From contig NZ_VMDU01000008.1 in assembly GCF_008271465.1 (NCBI RefSeq), forward strand, positions 1-64,000: a stretch of DNA of 64,000 nucleotides, given 5' to 3'. Both the position numbers and the translations under genes were made by a program. This DNA comes from Tabrizicola flagellatus (GTDB taxonomy: Bacteria > Pseudomonadota > Alphaproteobacteria > Rhodobacterales > Rhodobacteraceae). This document shows positions 8,664 through 17,232 of this stretch, in pieces; position 1 is the first letter of the stretch; each line of letters opens with the position of its first letter. The notes beneath the pieces were generated by a model. The model was given only the letters and a program-made list of their open reading frames with translations, ran no database searches and had not been told where the DNA came from.

Positions 8664-9536
8664 ATGCCCACCTATTCCGCCTTGACGACCCTGCCCGGCG
8701 AAGACCCAGCGCAGGCCCTGGCTGCCGCGATGGAGCGGATGGACCCCGAGCCGACCGGCGTCGGTGTCTTCGAGATCGAGGACGGTTCCGGCCTCTGGGA
8801 AGTCGGCGCCTATTTCCTGGAACCACCGGACGAGGTGATGCTGGAGGTGCTCGCCACCGCTTTCGGCGCCCGGCCGTTTGCGCTGTCCGAACTGCCCGAC
8901 ATCGACTGGGTCGCCAAGGTGCGAAGGGAACTGGCGCCGGTCGATGCCGGGCGTTTCTTCGTCTATGGGTCGCACGACGCCGACAAGGTTCCGGCCGGGC
9001 GGGTGCCGTTGCAGATCGAGGCGACGGTCGCATTCGGAACCGGCCATCATGGCACGACGCTGGGTTGCCTTCTGGCTTTCGACCGCCTGCTGACCGAGGG
9101 ATGGAGTCCTGCGAAGGTAGCCGACATCGGTTGCGGCACCGCCGTCCTGGCCATGGCGGCAGCGGCAACGCTGCCCGACGCGCTGGTGATCGCCAGCGAT
9201 ATCGACCGGGTGGCCGTGGACGTGGCCGAGGCGAATGTTGTGATCAATGGCTTACAGGGTCGCGTGGAGTGCCTGGAGGCCGCTGGCCTGGCTCATCGCA
9301 GGATTGTGGCAGCAGCTCCGTTCGATCTGATCTTCGCCAACATCCTGAAAGGCCCCCTGATCGAACTTGCCCCCGCAATTTCGACTCACCTTGCAACCGG
9401 GGGCAGAGCGATCCTCTCGGGGCTTCTCGCTGTGCAAGCAGATTCGGTCATCGCCGCCTATCAGGCCGCCGGGCTTTGTTTGGAAAATAGGGACGATATC
9501 GGCGAATGGTCCACGCTTGTTCTACAACGGACCTGA
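8664..9536 (+). CDS. prmA: Ribosomal protein L11 methyltransferase
   Basis: A 290-residue class I SAM-dependent methyltransferase. The SAM-binding glycine motif is DIGCGTAVLAMAAAA at about residues 153-167, followed by IASDIDRVAVDVAEANV and the PrmA signature FDLIFANILKGPLIELAP. The N-terminal 120 residues form the L11-recognition domain. PrmA trimethylates ribosomal protein L11 at lysines and its N-terminus. A strong site AAAGGAG lies upstream of the ATG. The gene follows msrA by 88 bases and could share its transcript. Confidence 0.94.
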   Translation: MPTYSALTTLPGEDPAQALAAAMERMDPEPTGVGVFEIEDGSGLWEVGAYFLEPPDEVMLEVLATAFGARPFALSELPDIDWVAKVRRELAPVDAGRFFVYGSHDADKVPAGRVPLQIEATVAFGTGHHGTTLGCLLAFDRLLTEGWSPAKVADIGCGTAVLAMAAAATLPDALVIASDIDRVAVDVAEANVVINGLQGRVECLEAAGLAHRRIVAAAPFDLIFANILKGPLIELAPAISTHLATGGRAILSGLLAVQADSVIAAYQAAGLCLENRDDIGEWSTLVLQRT

Positions 9537-9655
9537 AATCGTGGACAATTCTTGACTCAGCACCGGACTGATCCCAGCCTGACGAATACGCCGCAATTTC
9601 GCCACAAGCATGGGGCAGAAATTGAACATCAGAGCTGCTACTCTGGGTGAGAGAT

Positions 9656-10003
9656 ATGTGGGTTGATCCGAATCTTAATGATTTTTACAGCCGCGTCGCG
9701 CGGATCGAGAAGTCTCACGCCAAGGGCTACGGCTTCGAGGCGGCGGGCACGGTCGGTCGCAAGGCGTCCAGTCGGGGCGGAAGCCGCATTCTGAAACTTG
9801 CCAAACCGGTTCTCCTTGTCCTCGTCATGGGTGTCGGGATTAAGGGCGTGATCCATTACTTCGTAGGCGCACAGACCTACGAGAACCGGGTCAGCGCGCT
9901 GGCAGCGGGTGACGGTTTCGATCCGGTGGGCGCGTGGCTGATGCACGCCGACCCGGTGACTCTGATGGTCTCGTCGCAGTTGCAGTCTCTGCTTCCGCGC
10001 TGA
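9656..10003 (+). CDS. Small single-pass membrane protein, function unknown
   Basis: A 115-residue protein, MWVDPNLNDFYSRVARIEK.., with a basic middle section (GRKASSRGGSR) followed by one hydrophobic segment, LAKPVLLVLVMGVGIKGVIHYF, at about residues 46-67, and a polar C-terminus. I recognise it as the type of short conserved hypothetical protein found across Rhodobacteraceae but know no function. ATG 9656 is preferred to GTG 9647 because GGGTGAG lies at a suitable distance. By the positive-inside rule the basic N-terminus should be cytoplasmic. A perfect terminator hairpin follows. Confidence 0.75.
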   Translation: MWVDPNLNDFYSRVARIEKSHAKGYGFEAAGTVGRKASSRGGSRILKLAKPVLLVLVMGVGIKGVIHYFVGAQTYENRVSALAAGDGFDPVGAWLMHADPVTLMVSSQLQSLLPR

Positions 10004-10037
10004 TCATTCGGTTTTGCTGTAGCGTATTCAGTGACGA

Positions 10038-10063
10038 AGGGCCGCATCTTCCGATGCGGCCCT
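10038..10063. terminator. Strong bidirectional terminator
   Basis: AGGGCCGCATC, loop TTCC, GATGCGGCCCT: a perfect 11-bp stem between the convergent 9656-10003 gene and the DUF1127 gene. The plus strand continues ATTTCCTGT. Confidence 0.8.
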
Positions 10064-10124
10064 ATTTCCTGTATCGGTACGATCGCAGGGCTGGCTGCGC
10101 CAGAGGGCGCCGGCTGTCCTGGCC

Positions 10125-10328
10125 TCAGCGTCCGATGAACTCGATGTCGCCGCGGCACAGGCCGATATCGTCCAGCTCGCGATCGGACAGCTTGTTCAGC
10201 GCCTTGCGGGTGATGCGGGCATCGTTCCAGGCCCGGAACGCCTGCGCGGCGTTCGACAGGGCATTGATGGCACGGTAGGTGGTGATGGCGCCGTAGGGCG
10301 CCGGGCGGGTCGTCTCGACAGCGGCCAT
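10125..10328 (-). CDS. DUF1127 small basic protein
   Basis: A 67-residue protein. The C-terminal half, ARITRKALNKLSDRELDDIGL followed by CRGDIEFIGR, is the DUF1127 (YjiS-like) domain: an amphipathic helix rich in Arg/Lys followed by the L-D-D-IG-L-R signature. DUF1127 proteins are small RNA-binding-like proteins; in Rhodobacter relatives and Agrobacterium some affect phosphate, carbon or stress responses through small RNAs. AAGGAAG lies just before the ATG. It is monocistronic with a strong terminator downstream. Confidence 0.9.
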   Translation of the reverse strand: MAAVETTRPAPYGAITTYRAINALSNAAQAFRAWNDARITRKALNKLSDRELDDIGLCRGDIEFIGR

Positions 10329-10649
10329 GGCGGTTCTTCCTTGTTCACATACTGCTCAGAATGAGGGCTCATTCCCTCACGCATCGCCAGATAGTGTTGC
10401 TGCATGCGCAAAGCAAGCGCGGCCAAGGCAACCCCGCCATGCAGCAGACGCATGACGTGTGGCAAAATTTTGTCAATTTTTTCAGATAGTTCCGAAAGAC
10501 CCCCATCGCTGCGTCGTATTTGTGCGACAGCCAGTCGCATTCTGCAAGTGCAAAATGCAGCAGCCACATCGTGCGGGATCCGCGAAACCCATTGGCGGAT
10601 GTTCCCTTTTCGTGCTAGCCGTTGTGGCAGGCAGGAACGCGGGGACAAG
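10329..10649. other. 321-base divergent intergenic region (DUF1127 / ruvC)
   Basis: The region is more A/T-rich than its surroundings around 10460-10500. The minus strand has a perfect TTGACA at 10471-10476, pointing toward the DUF1127 gene, but no good -10 element sits 16-18 bases downstream. A 66-codon minus-strand frame at 10369-10569 is Cys/Trp-rich and is not judged real. The ruvC promoter was not identified. Confidence 0.4.
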
Positions 10650-11159
10650 ATGCGGGTCATAGGCATCGATCCGGGGCTGAGGAACCTGGGCTGGGGGGTG
10701 ATCGACGTTGCGGGGTCGCGCCTGACGCATGTGGCGAACGGGATCTGTCACTCGGAGGGGTCCGAGGGCGATCTGGCGGCGCGGCTGATGTCGCTGCATG
10801 CCCAGCTGACCGAGGTTCTTCGGCGCTGGCAACCCGGGGCGGCGGCGGTTGAGCATACTTTCGTCAACAAGGATGCAGTGGCGACGCTGAAACTGGGCCA
10901 GGCCCGGGGCATCGCGCTTCTGGTGCCGGCGCAGTTCGGGCTTTCGGTCGGGGAATACGCGCCAAATGCGGTGAAGAAGACGGTGGTGGGCGTGGGGCAT
11001 GCGGCAAAGGTCCAGGTGGATCACATGGTGAAGCTGCATCTGCCGGGGGTGAAGGTCGCCGGGCCGGACGCGGCGGATGCGCTGGCAGTGGCGATCTGCC
11101 ACGCGCATCATCTTCAGTCGCAGGGTAGGCTGGCCGCCGCGTTGAGGGCGGCGGAATGA
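10650..11159 (+). CDS. ruvC: Holliday junction resolvase RuvC
   Basis: A 169-residue endonuclease beginning [17 protein letters not shown]. The acidic catalytic residues of the RNase H-like fold are visible: Asp7 (GIDPG), Glu68 (AVEHTF), and Asp140 and Asp143 (GPDAADAL). RuvC cuts four-way junctions symmetrically during recombinational repair, together with RuvAB. The start at 10650 gives the family length and the [10 protein letters not shown]-terminus; the upstream in-frame extension has no family match. The stop overlaps the ruvA start (ATGA), so translation is coupled. Confidence 0.97.
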   Translation: MRVIGIDPGLRNLGWGVIDVAGSRLTHVANGICHSEGSEGDLAARLMSLHAQLTEVLRRWQPGAAAVEHTFVNKDAVATLKLGQARGIALLVPAQFGLSVGEYAPNAVKKTVVGVGHAAKVQVDHMVKLHLPGVKVAGPDAADALAVAICHAHHLQSQGRLAAALRAAE

Positions 11160-11830
11160 TCGGGCGCATCTCGGGGCGACTGGACTGGCGGGGGCCGGAC
11201 CATGTGCTCATCGACGTGCGCGGCGTGGGCTACATCGTGCATGTCAGCGAGCGCACGCTGGCCGCCCTGCCGGGTGTGGGCGAGGCGGTCAGCCTCTACA
11301 CCGACCTGCTGGTGCGCGAGGACCTTTTGCAGCTTTTCGGTTTTCCGACGCTGCTGGAGAAGGAATGGCACCGGCTTCTGATGACGGTGCAGGGTGTCGG
11401 GGCGAAGGCCTCGATGGCGATCCTCGGCACGCTGGGCGCCGACGGCGTGGGCAGGGCGATCACTCTGGGCGATGCGCGCAGCGTCCAGGCCGCACCGGGG
11501 GTGGGACCCAAGCTTGCCCAGCGGATCATCCTGGAGCTCAAGGCCAAGGCGCCGGGCATCATGGCTTCGGGTGCCGGGCTGTCCGCCGGGACCGCGACCG
11601 CAGAGCCGGTGTTGGTCGAGGATGCGCCCCGACCGAAGCAGCCCGCAAGGGCCGATGAGGGGGGTGCGCGGCGCGCGGCGGCCTCGGCCGATGCGCTGTC
11701 GGCGCTGGTGAACCTGGGTTATGGCCAGGGCGAGGCGGCGCAGGCGGTGGCCACCGTGGCGGGCGATCTGCCCGAGGCTGACGCGGCCGCGCTGATCCGT
11801 GCCGCGCTGAAACTCATGGCGCCGAAATGA
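11156..11830 (+). CDS. ruvA: Holliday junction DNA helicase subunit RuvA
   Basis: A 224-residue protein beginning [20 protein letters not shown], the OB-fold domain I of RuvA. Two helix-hairpin-helix segments follow ([17 protein letters not shown] and [20 protein letters not shown]), which grip junction DNA, and the C-terminal domain III ([20 protein letters not shown]) contacts RuvB. The linker before domain III is Ala/Pro/Gly-rich and somewhat long. RuvA binds the four-way junction as a tetramer and loads RuvB. Both ends overlap neighbours by 4 bases. Confidence 0.97.
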   Translation: MIGRISGRLDWRGPDHVLIDVRGVGYIVHVSERTLAALPGVGEAVSLYTDLLVREDLLQLFGFPTLLEKEWHRLLMTVQGVGAKASMAILGTLGADGVGRAITLGDARSVQAAPGVGPKLAQRIILELKAKAPGIMASGAGLSAGTATAEPVLVEDAPRPKQPARADEGGARRAAASADALSALVNLGYGQGEAAQAVATVAGDLPEADAAALIRAALKLMAPK

Positions 11831-12855
11831 GCTCTGATCCCACCCTGCGGCCCGAGCGGCTGCCCGAGGACACCGACAAGGCCTTGCGGCCGCAGATGCT
11901 GGCCGAATTCATCGGCCAGGCCGAGGCTCGGGCCAATCTGGCGGTGTTCATCGAAAGCGCCCGGATGCGCGGCGAGGCGATGGACCACACGCTGTTCCAC
12001 GGGCCGCCCGGCCTCGGCAAGACGACGCTGGCGCAGATCATGGCGCGGGAACTTGGGGTGGGGTTCCGCATGACCTCTGGCCCCGTGCTGGCCAAACCCG
12101 GGGATCTTGCGGCGATCCTGACCAATCTGGAGCCGCGCGATGTGTTGTTCATCGACGAGATCCACCGCCTGTCCCCGGTGGTGGAGGAAGTGCTTTATCC
12201 CGCGCTGGAGGATTTCGCGCTGGACCTGGTGATTGGCGAGGGACCGGCAGCGCGGACGGTGCGGATCGACCTGCAACCCTTCACACTGGTCGGCGCGACG
12301 ACGCGGCTGGGCTTGCTGACCACGCCCTTGCGGGACCGCTTTGGCATCCCGACGCGGCTGGAATTCTATTCCGAGGCCGAGCTTTACGAGATCGTCGCCC
12401 GGGGTGCCCGGCTTATGGGCCTGACGGCGGACCCCGAGGGCTGTCGCGAGATAGCCCGTCGCGCCCGTGGAACGCCGCGGATCGCCGGGCGGCTGCTGCG
12501 CCGGGTGGCGGATTTCGCGCTGGTCGAGGCCGGAGGCCGGATCAGCCGGGAACTGGCCGACCGGGCGCTGACACGGTTGCAGGTGGATAACCTGGGTCTG
12601 GATGGCGCCGACCGGCGCTACCTGACCTTGCTGGCCGAGAATTACGGCGGCGGACCGGTGGGGGTGGAGACGATCGCGGCGGCGCTGAGCGAACCGAGGG
12701 ACGCGATCGAGGAGGTGATCGAGCCTTACCTCTTGCAGCAGGGCCTCATCCTGCGCACCCCGCGCGGGCGGATGCTGGGGGCGAAAGCCTGGCGGCACCT
12801 GGGGCTGGAAGCTCCGAAGGCCGCGGGTCAGGCGGACCTGTTCGGCGGGAAGTAA
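11827..12855 (+). CDS. ruvB: Holliday junction DNA helicase subunit RuvB
   Basis: A 342-residue AAA+ motor. The Walker A motif is GPPGLGKT at residues 59-66, Walker B is [10 protein letters not shown], and sensor/arginine-finger motifs occur in [18 protein letters not shown]. The C-terminal winged helix ([17 protein letters not shown]) binds DNA. RuvB hexamers pump DNA through the RuvA-bound junction. The ATG overlaps the ruvA stop codon. The gene is probably the last of the ruvCAB operon, since a long GC-rich repeat element follows. Confidence 0.97.
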   Translation: MSSDPTLRPERLPEDTDKALRPQMLAEFIGQAEARANLAVFIESARMRGEAMDHTLFHGPPGLGKTTLAQIMARELGVGFRMTSGPVLAKPGDLAAILTNLEPRDVLFIDEIHRLSPVVEEVLYPALEDFALDLVIGEGPAARTVRIDLQPFTLVGATTRLGLLTTPLRDRFGIPTRLEFYSEAELYEIVARGARLMGLTADPEGCREIARRARGTPRIAGRLLRRVADFALVEAGGRISRELADRALTRLQVDNLGLDGADRRYLTLLAENYGGGPVGVETIAAALSEPRDAIEEVIEPYLLQQGLILRTPRGRMLGAKAWRHLGLEAPKAAGQADLFGGK

Positions 12856-12868
12856 CCGGAGCGCGTGC

Positions 12869-12967
12869 CGCGCAAGCCTTTCTCTCGTCGTCGGGCCGGG
12901 GCCCTCCTCCTCGGCGCCGGGGGCGTCCCGCCCCCGGACCCCCGGGGAGTATTTGGGAAAGGGCAAG
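12869..12967 (+). repeat. Dispersed GC-rich repeat, long form, copy 1
   Basis: A block of about 99 bases with TCTCGTCGTCGGGCC, then CCTCCTCCTCGGC, a 9-bp hairpin (CCGGGGGCG, TCC, CGCCCCCGG at 12917-12937), CGGACCCCCGGGG and finally AGTATTTGGGAAAGGGCAAG. The same order of blocks occurs inverted at 45885-45980, and the 3' part recurs at 28772 and 55826. It lies just after ruvB and could aid termination. Confidence 0.75.
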
Positions 12968-13037
12968 GGCCATGGCGGGGGTTGTCTAGGGGCGGGCGGC
13001 GGTGATAGCCGGGGCGGGCTTGCCTGCGGAGAGGCCA

Positions 13038-13661
13038 ATGGAGCCGCACCAGATCGAGACCCTGTTCACCCGCGGCGACGGCTCGTACCTCTTCGCGCGC
13101 TGGGGTCGGCCGATCGTGCCGGTGGTCTTTGGCGTGGATGATGCGAGCCTGGCCGTGTTCAAGGGCGCATTCGAGGCGGTGGTGGCGCTGGCCGGGCACC
13201 GGATGGCCGAGACCGACCCCGAGCTTGGGGCAAACCTGATGGTGTTCGCGTTCAGGGACTGGGCCGAGCTTCTGGCGGTGAAGGACCTGGACCGCCTGGT
13301 GCCGGACCTTGCGGCCCTCGTCGCGCGGTTGCAGGCGGCGGGGGCGAACCAGTACCGTATCTTCCGTTTCGAACCCGACGGCGCGATCCGGGCGGCCTTC
13401 GTCTTCCTGCGGATGGATGCCGCGCTGGCCGGAATGGAGGCCGAGACGCTGGCCCTGGCCCAGGCGGTGCAGACGGTCCTGTTGTGGTCGGACCGCGCCT
13501 TCGACGGGACCTCGCCGTTGGCACGAGTTGGCGAGCGGGTGATCCTGCGGCCCGAGATCGGGGCGGTGATCCGGGCGGGGTATGATCCGGTGCTGCCCGC
13601 CATGGCGCGGGACGCAAGCCATGCGCTGCGCTTGTCGGCAAGGATCAGCCGCGTGCTCTGA
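13038..13661 (+). CDS. Conserved hypothetical protein
   Basis: A 207-residue soluble protein starting MEPHQIETLFTRGDGSYLFARW. It has no signal peptide, no membrane segment and no motif that I can tie to a catalytic family. It resembles conserved hypothetical proteins of Rhodobacteraceae that follow ruvB. The pattern WGRPIVPVVFGVDDASLAVFKGA and the acidic, Leu-rich helices suggest an alpha/beta fold. Start 13038 was chosen over 13002 because GGAGAGG sits 3 bases upstream. It lies between the recombination and Tol-Pal blocks with no obvious link to either. Confidence 0.7.
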   Translation: MEPHQIETLFTRGDGSYLFARWGRPIVPVVFGVDDASLAVFKGAFEAVVALAGHRMAETDPELGANLMVFAFRDWAELLAVKDLDRLVPDLAALVARLQAAGANQYRIFRFEPDGAIRAAFVFLRMDAALAGMEAETLALAQAVQTVLLWSDRAFDGTSPLARVGERVILRPEIGAVIRAGYDPVLPAMARDASHALRLSARISRVL

Positions 13662-13747
13662 GGTCGAACATTCCGGACATGACGACCCTGCCGCTTTCTG
13701 GCAGACTGGCGGCATTTGATTGCCCATTCTACCGCCAGGATTGCCTC

Positions 13748-14176
13748 ATGCGTTTGCGCAGCCCCAGAGAGCGCCTGATCCAGACCCTTTGCTACGAAGC
13801 CGGCGGACTTCTGTTGTCGGTGCCGCTCTACCTGCTCTACTCGGGACATGAGGCTGGCGATGGCGCGATCCTGATGCTGGCCCTTTCTGGGGCTGTCATG
13901 CTCTGGTCTCCCCTCCACAACACGATCTTCGACTGGACGGATCTGCGCCTGTCCGGCCGGGCGGCCAGCGACCGGCCGCAGGGCTGGCGCATCGTGCATG
14001 CGATCAGCCATGAGGCCACGACCGTAATCGTCACCCTGCCGATCATCGTCTGGCTGGGCGGGCACGGCTGGGGCGAGGCGCTGCTGCTCGACCTGGGGCT
14101 GACACTGCTGTACGCGGTCTATGCCTACGGCTTCCATCTGCTGTACGACCGCATCCGGCCCGTGCGGACGGACTGA
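13748..14176 (+). CDS. PACE-family (AceI-like) efflux transporter
   Basis: A 142-residue protein with four hydrophobic segments arranged as two bacterial-transmembrane-pair repeats. RERLIQTLCYEAGG places a Glu (Glu17) where AceI has its essential membrane-embedded glutamate, and LWSPLHNTIFDW matches the W-x4-N-x2-FD motif of the PACE family; the second pair opens with RIVHAISHEA. PACE pumps export chlorhexidine, acriflavine or short-chain diamines using the proton gradient. The start at 13748 has AGGA 8 bases upstream and gives the normal length; an upstream ATG at 13679 would add a non-family extension. Confidence 0.85.
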   Translation: MRLRSPRERLIQTLCYEAGGLLLSVPLYLLYSGHEAGDGAILMLALSGAVMLWSPLHNTIFDWTDLRLSGRAASDRPQGWRIVHAISHEATTVIVTLPIIVWLGGHGWGEALLLDLGLTLLYAVYAYGFHLLYDRIRPVRTD

Positions 14177-14231
14177 GACTTGCGGCCCGTCCCGGCGCCG
14201 CCTAGCCTGCCCGCTCAAGACTGGAGCCGCC

Positions 14232-14636
14232 ATGACCCCGCACCGTTTCTCGACCCGTGTCTATTACGAGGACACCGACCTTGCGGGCATCGTCTATTAC
14301 GCCAACTACCTCAAGTTCATCGAACGCGCCCGCACCGAATGGGTGGCAAGCCTCGGCGTGGACCAGATGGCGCTGCGGGCGCGGGATGGCATCGTCTTTG
14401 CCGTGCGCCGGGTCGAGGCGGATTTCCTGCGCCCGGCCCGGTTCGGCGACGACCTGGTGGTGGAAACCGTATTGCACAGCCTGGGCGGGGCGCGCATCGT
14501 GCTGGACCAGACCGTGCTGCGCGGGGGCGAGCGGCTGTTCGCGGCCACCGTTACGCTGGTCTGCCTGACCGAGGACGGCCATGCCGCCCGACTGCCTGCT
14601 GACCTGCGGGCCAGGCTGTCGGGGCCGCTGCACTGA
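14232..14636 (+). CDS. ybgC: Tol-Pal-associated acyl-CoA thioesterase YbgC
   Basis: A 134-residue hot-dog-fold thioesterase. RVYYEDTDLAGIVYYANYLKFIERAR (residues 9-34) contains the catalytic Asp16 and the 4-hydroxybenzoyl-CoA thioesterase-like signature. YbgC hydrolyses acyl-CoA or acyl-ACP and is the standard first gene of the tol-pal cluster, as it is here, 150 bases before tolQ. GGAG precedes the ATG. Cytoplasmic. The in-frame region upstream of 14232 has no family similarity. Confidence 0.93.
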   Translation: MTPHRFSTRVYYEDTDLAGIVYYANYLKFIERARTEWVASLGVDQMALRARDGIVFAVRRVEADFLRPARFGDDLVVETVLHSLGGARIVLDQTVLRGGERLFAATVTLVCLTEDGHAARLPADLRARLSGPLH

Positions 14637-14709
14637 GCCGGACGTCGCAGGCCTGGACCGCCACCTCACCTTCGCCAACGCGCGAATCATCGCCGGCCAC
14701 AAGGTTGTG

Positions 14710-14737
14710 TTGGCAATCCCCCTCCAATCTTGATAGA
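14710..14737 (+). promoter_or_regulatory. Possible promoter of tolQ
   Basis: TTGGCA (14710-14715), 16 bases, GATAGA (14732-14737), located in the 150-base ybgC-tolQ spacer about 50 bases before the tolQ start. Confidence 0.3.
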
Positions 14738-14786
14738 AAAGTCGCTAACGGAGCCGGCAACTGGCCCGATCAACAAGAGCAGGCGT

Positions 14787-15482
14787 ATGGAACCCAACAC
14801 CCTTGCGATGGCGCAGGAGATCGATTTCTCCATGTTCGCGCTGTTTGCCCGCGCGACCCTGACGGTCAAGCTGGTCATGATCATGCTTTTCGTCATGTCC
14901 TTCTGGTCATGGGCGATCATCATCCAGAAACACATCATGCTGCGGCGCGCGCAGGGCGAGGCCTCGATCTTCGACCGCGCCTTCTGGTCGGGCGAGCCCC
15001 TGGACGAGCTGTTCGAGCGGATCGGCCCCGACCCGCAGGGATCGTCGGAAAAGATCTTCGCGGCGGGCATGCTGGAATGGCGGCGCAGTCACAAGCAGGA
15101 CGGCGGGCTGATCGCGGGGGCGCAGTCGCGCATCGACCGGGCGATGAACGTGGCCATCGCCCGCGAAAGCGAGGCGATGAACCGGGGGCTGAGCTTCCTG
15201 GCCACCACGGGCTCGACCGCCACCTTCATCGGGCTGTTCGGCACGGTCTGGGGGATCAAGCACAGCTTCGAGCAGATCGCGATCAGCCAGAACACCAGCC
15301 TTGCCGTCGTGGCCCCCGGCATCGCCGAGGCCCTGCTGGCAACCGGCGTGGGCCTCGTGGCGGCCATTCCGGCGGCGGTGTTCTACAACAAGCTGTCGGC
15401 CGACATCGACCGGGTGGTGGGCGGTTACGAGGCCTTTGCCGACGAATTCGCGACCATCCTGTCGCGCCAGCTGGACTCCTGA
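14787..15482 (+). CDS. tolQ: Tol-Pal system motor protein TolQ
   Basis: A 231-residue MotA/TolQ/ExbB-family inner-membrane protein with three hydrophobic segments (LTVKLVMIMLFVMSFWSWAI near residues 24-43, and two in the C-terminal half). FLATTGSTATFIGLFGTVWG is the conserved channel segment. With TolR it forms the proton-driven motor that energises TolA during outer-membrane constriction at division. ATG 14787 gives the family length and has AGAGCAGG upstream; the ATG at 14730 would add 19 atypical residues. It is followed 4 bases later by tolR. Confidence 0.95.
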   Translation: MEPNTLAMAQEIDFSMFALFARATLTVKLVMIMLFVMSFWSWAIIIQKHIMLRRAQGEASIFDRAFWSGEPLDELFERIGPDPQGSSEKIFAAGMLEWRRSHKQDGGLIAGAQSRIDRAMNVAIARESEAMNRGLSFLATTGSTATFIGLFGTVWGIKHSFEQIAISQNTSLAVVAPGIAEALLATGVGLVAAIPAAVFYNKLSADIDRVVGGYEAFADEFATILSRQLDS

Positions 15483-15486
15483 GGCC

Positions 15487-15981
15487 ATGGGGATCGGGGT
15501 TCCGGGACAGGCGGGCGGCGGGCGGCGTCGCCGGCGCGGTGGACGGGCGGCCGCGATGCACGAGATCAACATCACGCCCATGGTGGACGTGATGCTGGTG
15601 CTGCTCATCATCTTCATGGTGGCGGCGCCCATGCTGACGGTCGGCGTTCCGGTGGAATTGCCCAAGACCGCCGCAGCCGCGCTTCCGACCGAACAGGAAG
15701 AGCCGCTGACCGTCACCGTCACCGCCGACGGGCGGCTGGCGATCCAGACCACCGAGATCGCCGATGCCGAACTGCTCCCGAAGCTGACCGCGATCGCGGC
15801 CGAGCGGAAATCGAAGAAGATCTTCCTGCGCGCCGACGGGGCGATCCCCTACGAGCGCGTGGCCCAGGTCATGGGCGCGCTGAACGCGGGCGGCTTCAAC
15901 GAGATCGGCCTCGTCACCGACGGCGAGGGGCCAAGGTTCGGGTCCGGTGCTGCGTCCAACACGGGTAACGGTGGCGGCTGA
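15487..15981 (+). CDS. tolR: Tol-Pal system motor protein TolR
   Basis: A 164-residue ExbD/TolR-family protein. The Arg-rich cytoplasmic start (GGGRRRRRGGRAA) is followed by INITPMVDVMLVLLIIFMV, the single membrane helix with the essential proton-carrying aspartate. The periplasmic domain contains ERKSKKIFLRADGAIPYERV. TolR is the stator partner of TolQ. The C-terminal tail is Gly/Ser-rich (GSGAASNTGNGGG). The start 15487 has TGAGG just before it and lies 4 bases after the tolQ stop. Confidence 0.95.
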   Translation: MGIGVPGQAGGGRRRRRGGRAAAMHEINITPMVDVMLVLLIIFMVAAPMLTVGVPVELPKTAAAALPTEQEEPLTVTVTADGRLAIQTTEIADAELLPKLTAIAAERKSKKIFLRADGAIPYERVAQVMGALNAGGFNEIGLVTDGEGPRFGSGAASNTGNGGG

Positions 15982-15986
15982 GGCGG

Positions 15987-17150
15987 ATGGAGAAGCGCTT
16001 CGAGACTGGAACGGTGGTATCGGCGGCCGGGCACCTTGGGGTCATCCTCTGGGTGCTGGTCGGCGACTGGCTGTTTCCGGCCTCGGCCCCGCCCGAACCG
16101 CTGGTGATGACCGTCTCGACCCTGACCAGCGCCGAGTTCGACGCGCTGCAGGCGGCCTCGACCCCCAATCCGGCAGAAGAGCCCGCCGCCGAAGTGCCGG
16201 CGACGCGACCGGCGGCGCGACCCGAGCCCGCGCCCGAGCCGGCACCTGCGCCCGAGCCGACGCCACAGCCCGAACCGGCCCCTGCCCCGGAGCCGGACCC
16301 CGTCCCGGAACCCGACCCGATGCCCCAGCCGCAGGCCAGCGACCTCGCCCAGGCCCAGACCGAGCAGCTGATCGAGACCGAATCCACTGAGATCCAGCCG
16401 CTGCCCGAGGCCGCGGACATCATCGCCCCCGACCCGGTGCAGCCCGAGACCGAAGCGCCGGTCTCGGACACGCCGGAACCGGCGGTCAGCGAGGACGTGG
16501 CGGCCGACCAGGTGATCCCGCAAGAGCCGACCGAGGCTACGGCGCCGCGCGACACCGGCGACGTGACCCGCACCGAGGCGAACGAAACGCAGACCGCCGA
16601 AACCGGCATGGCCACCTCGCTGCGCCCGCGCGCAAAGCCCTCGCGCCCGGCGCCTGCGCCCGAGCCGGACCCTGCCCCCACGGCCTCGGCCGAGCTGAAC
16701 GTGCAGCCGGTGGACGACCAGGCGACCGAGGATGCCATCGCCGCCCTTCTGGGCGAGGCGGTGGAGACCCCGGTCGAGACCCCCGCAGAACAGCCCGCGA
16801 CCTCGGGCGGGCAGAACCGGCCGCAGGGGCCGCCCTTGACCGGGGGCGAGATGGGCAACATCGCCTCGGCGATCTCGCGCAAGTGGAACCTCGGCGCCTC
16901 CTCGACCGATGCGCTCAGTTCGCTGGTCGTGGTGCGGGTCAGCTTTGCCGCGGACGGCACGCCGACAGGGTTCGAGCTGATCGAGTCGAGCGGGCCGAGC
17001 CAGGGCGGCATCAACACGCTGTATGAAACCGCGCGTCGCGCGGTGAACCGGGCGCATGCGGAAGGCGGACTTCCGCTGCCCCCCGACAAGTACGACACCT
17101 GGCGCGTGTTGGACCTGGTCTTCGATGCCAATGGGATGAGGGCACGATGA
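15987..17150 (+). CDS. tolA: Tol-Pal system protein TolA
   Basis: A 387-residue envelope-spanning protein. One N-terminal membrane helix ([21 protein letters not shown]) is followed by a long Pro/Glu/Ala-rich periplasmic region (residues about 60-280) with many PEPxPEP repeats, and a globular C-terminal TonB/TolA domain ([22 protein letters not shown]). TolA links the TolQR motor to TolB and Pal. The linker is a Pro-rich rod rather than the Ala/Lys-rich helix known from E. coli. It starts 5 bases after tolR. Confidence 0.92.
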   Translation: MEKRFETGTVVSAAGHLGVILWVLVGDWLFPASAPPEPLVMTVSTLTSAEFDALQAASTPNPAEEPAAEVPATRPAARPEPAPEPAPAPEPTPQPEPAPAPEPDPVPEPDPMPQPQASDLAQAQTEQLIETESTEIQPLPEAADIIAPDPVQPETEAPVSDTPEPAVSEDVAADQVIPQEPTEATAPRDTGDVTRTEANETQTAETGMATSLRPRAKPSRPAPAPEPDPAPTASAELNVQPVDDQATEDAIAALLGEAVETPVETPAEQPATSGGQNRPQGPPLTGGEMGNIASAISRKWNLGASSTDALSSLVVVRVSFAADGTPTGFELIESSGPSQGGINTLYETARRAVNRAHAEGGLPLPPDKYDTWRVLDLVFDANGMRAR

Positions 17151-17232
17151 CGGGAACCGAAGGCGCGCATTTCCCCTTTTCCCCTGCCGGGCAGGCGGGC
17201 AATCCCAATCAAGAGAACGGAGCATGAGGCCG

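Noticed and set aside
10004-10124. Possible CcsR-type small RNAs downstream of the DUF1127 gene, as in Rhodobacter sphaeroides
   Set aside because: The characteristic CCTCCTCCC loop motif is not present here; only a single terminator hairpin is seen.
10369-10569. A 66-codon minus-strand frame between DUF1127 and ruvC
   Set aside because: Unusual Cys/Trp-rich composition, no clear ribosome-binding site; more likely part of a leader region.
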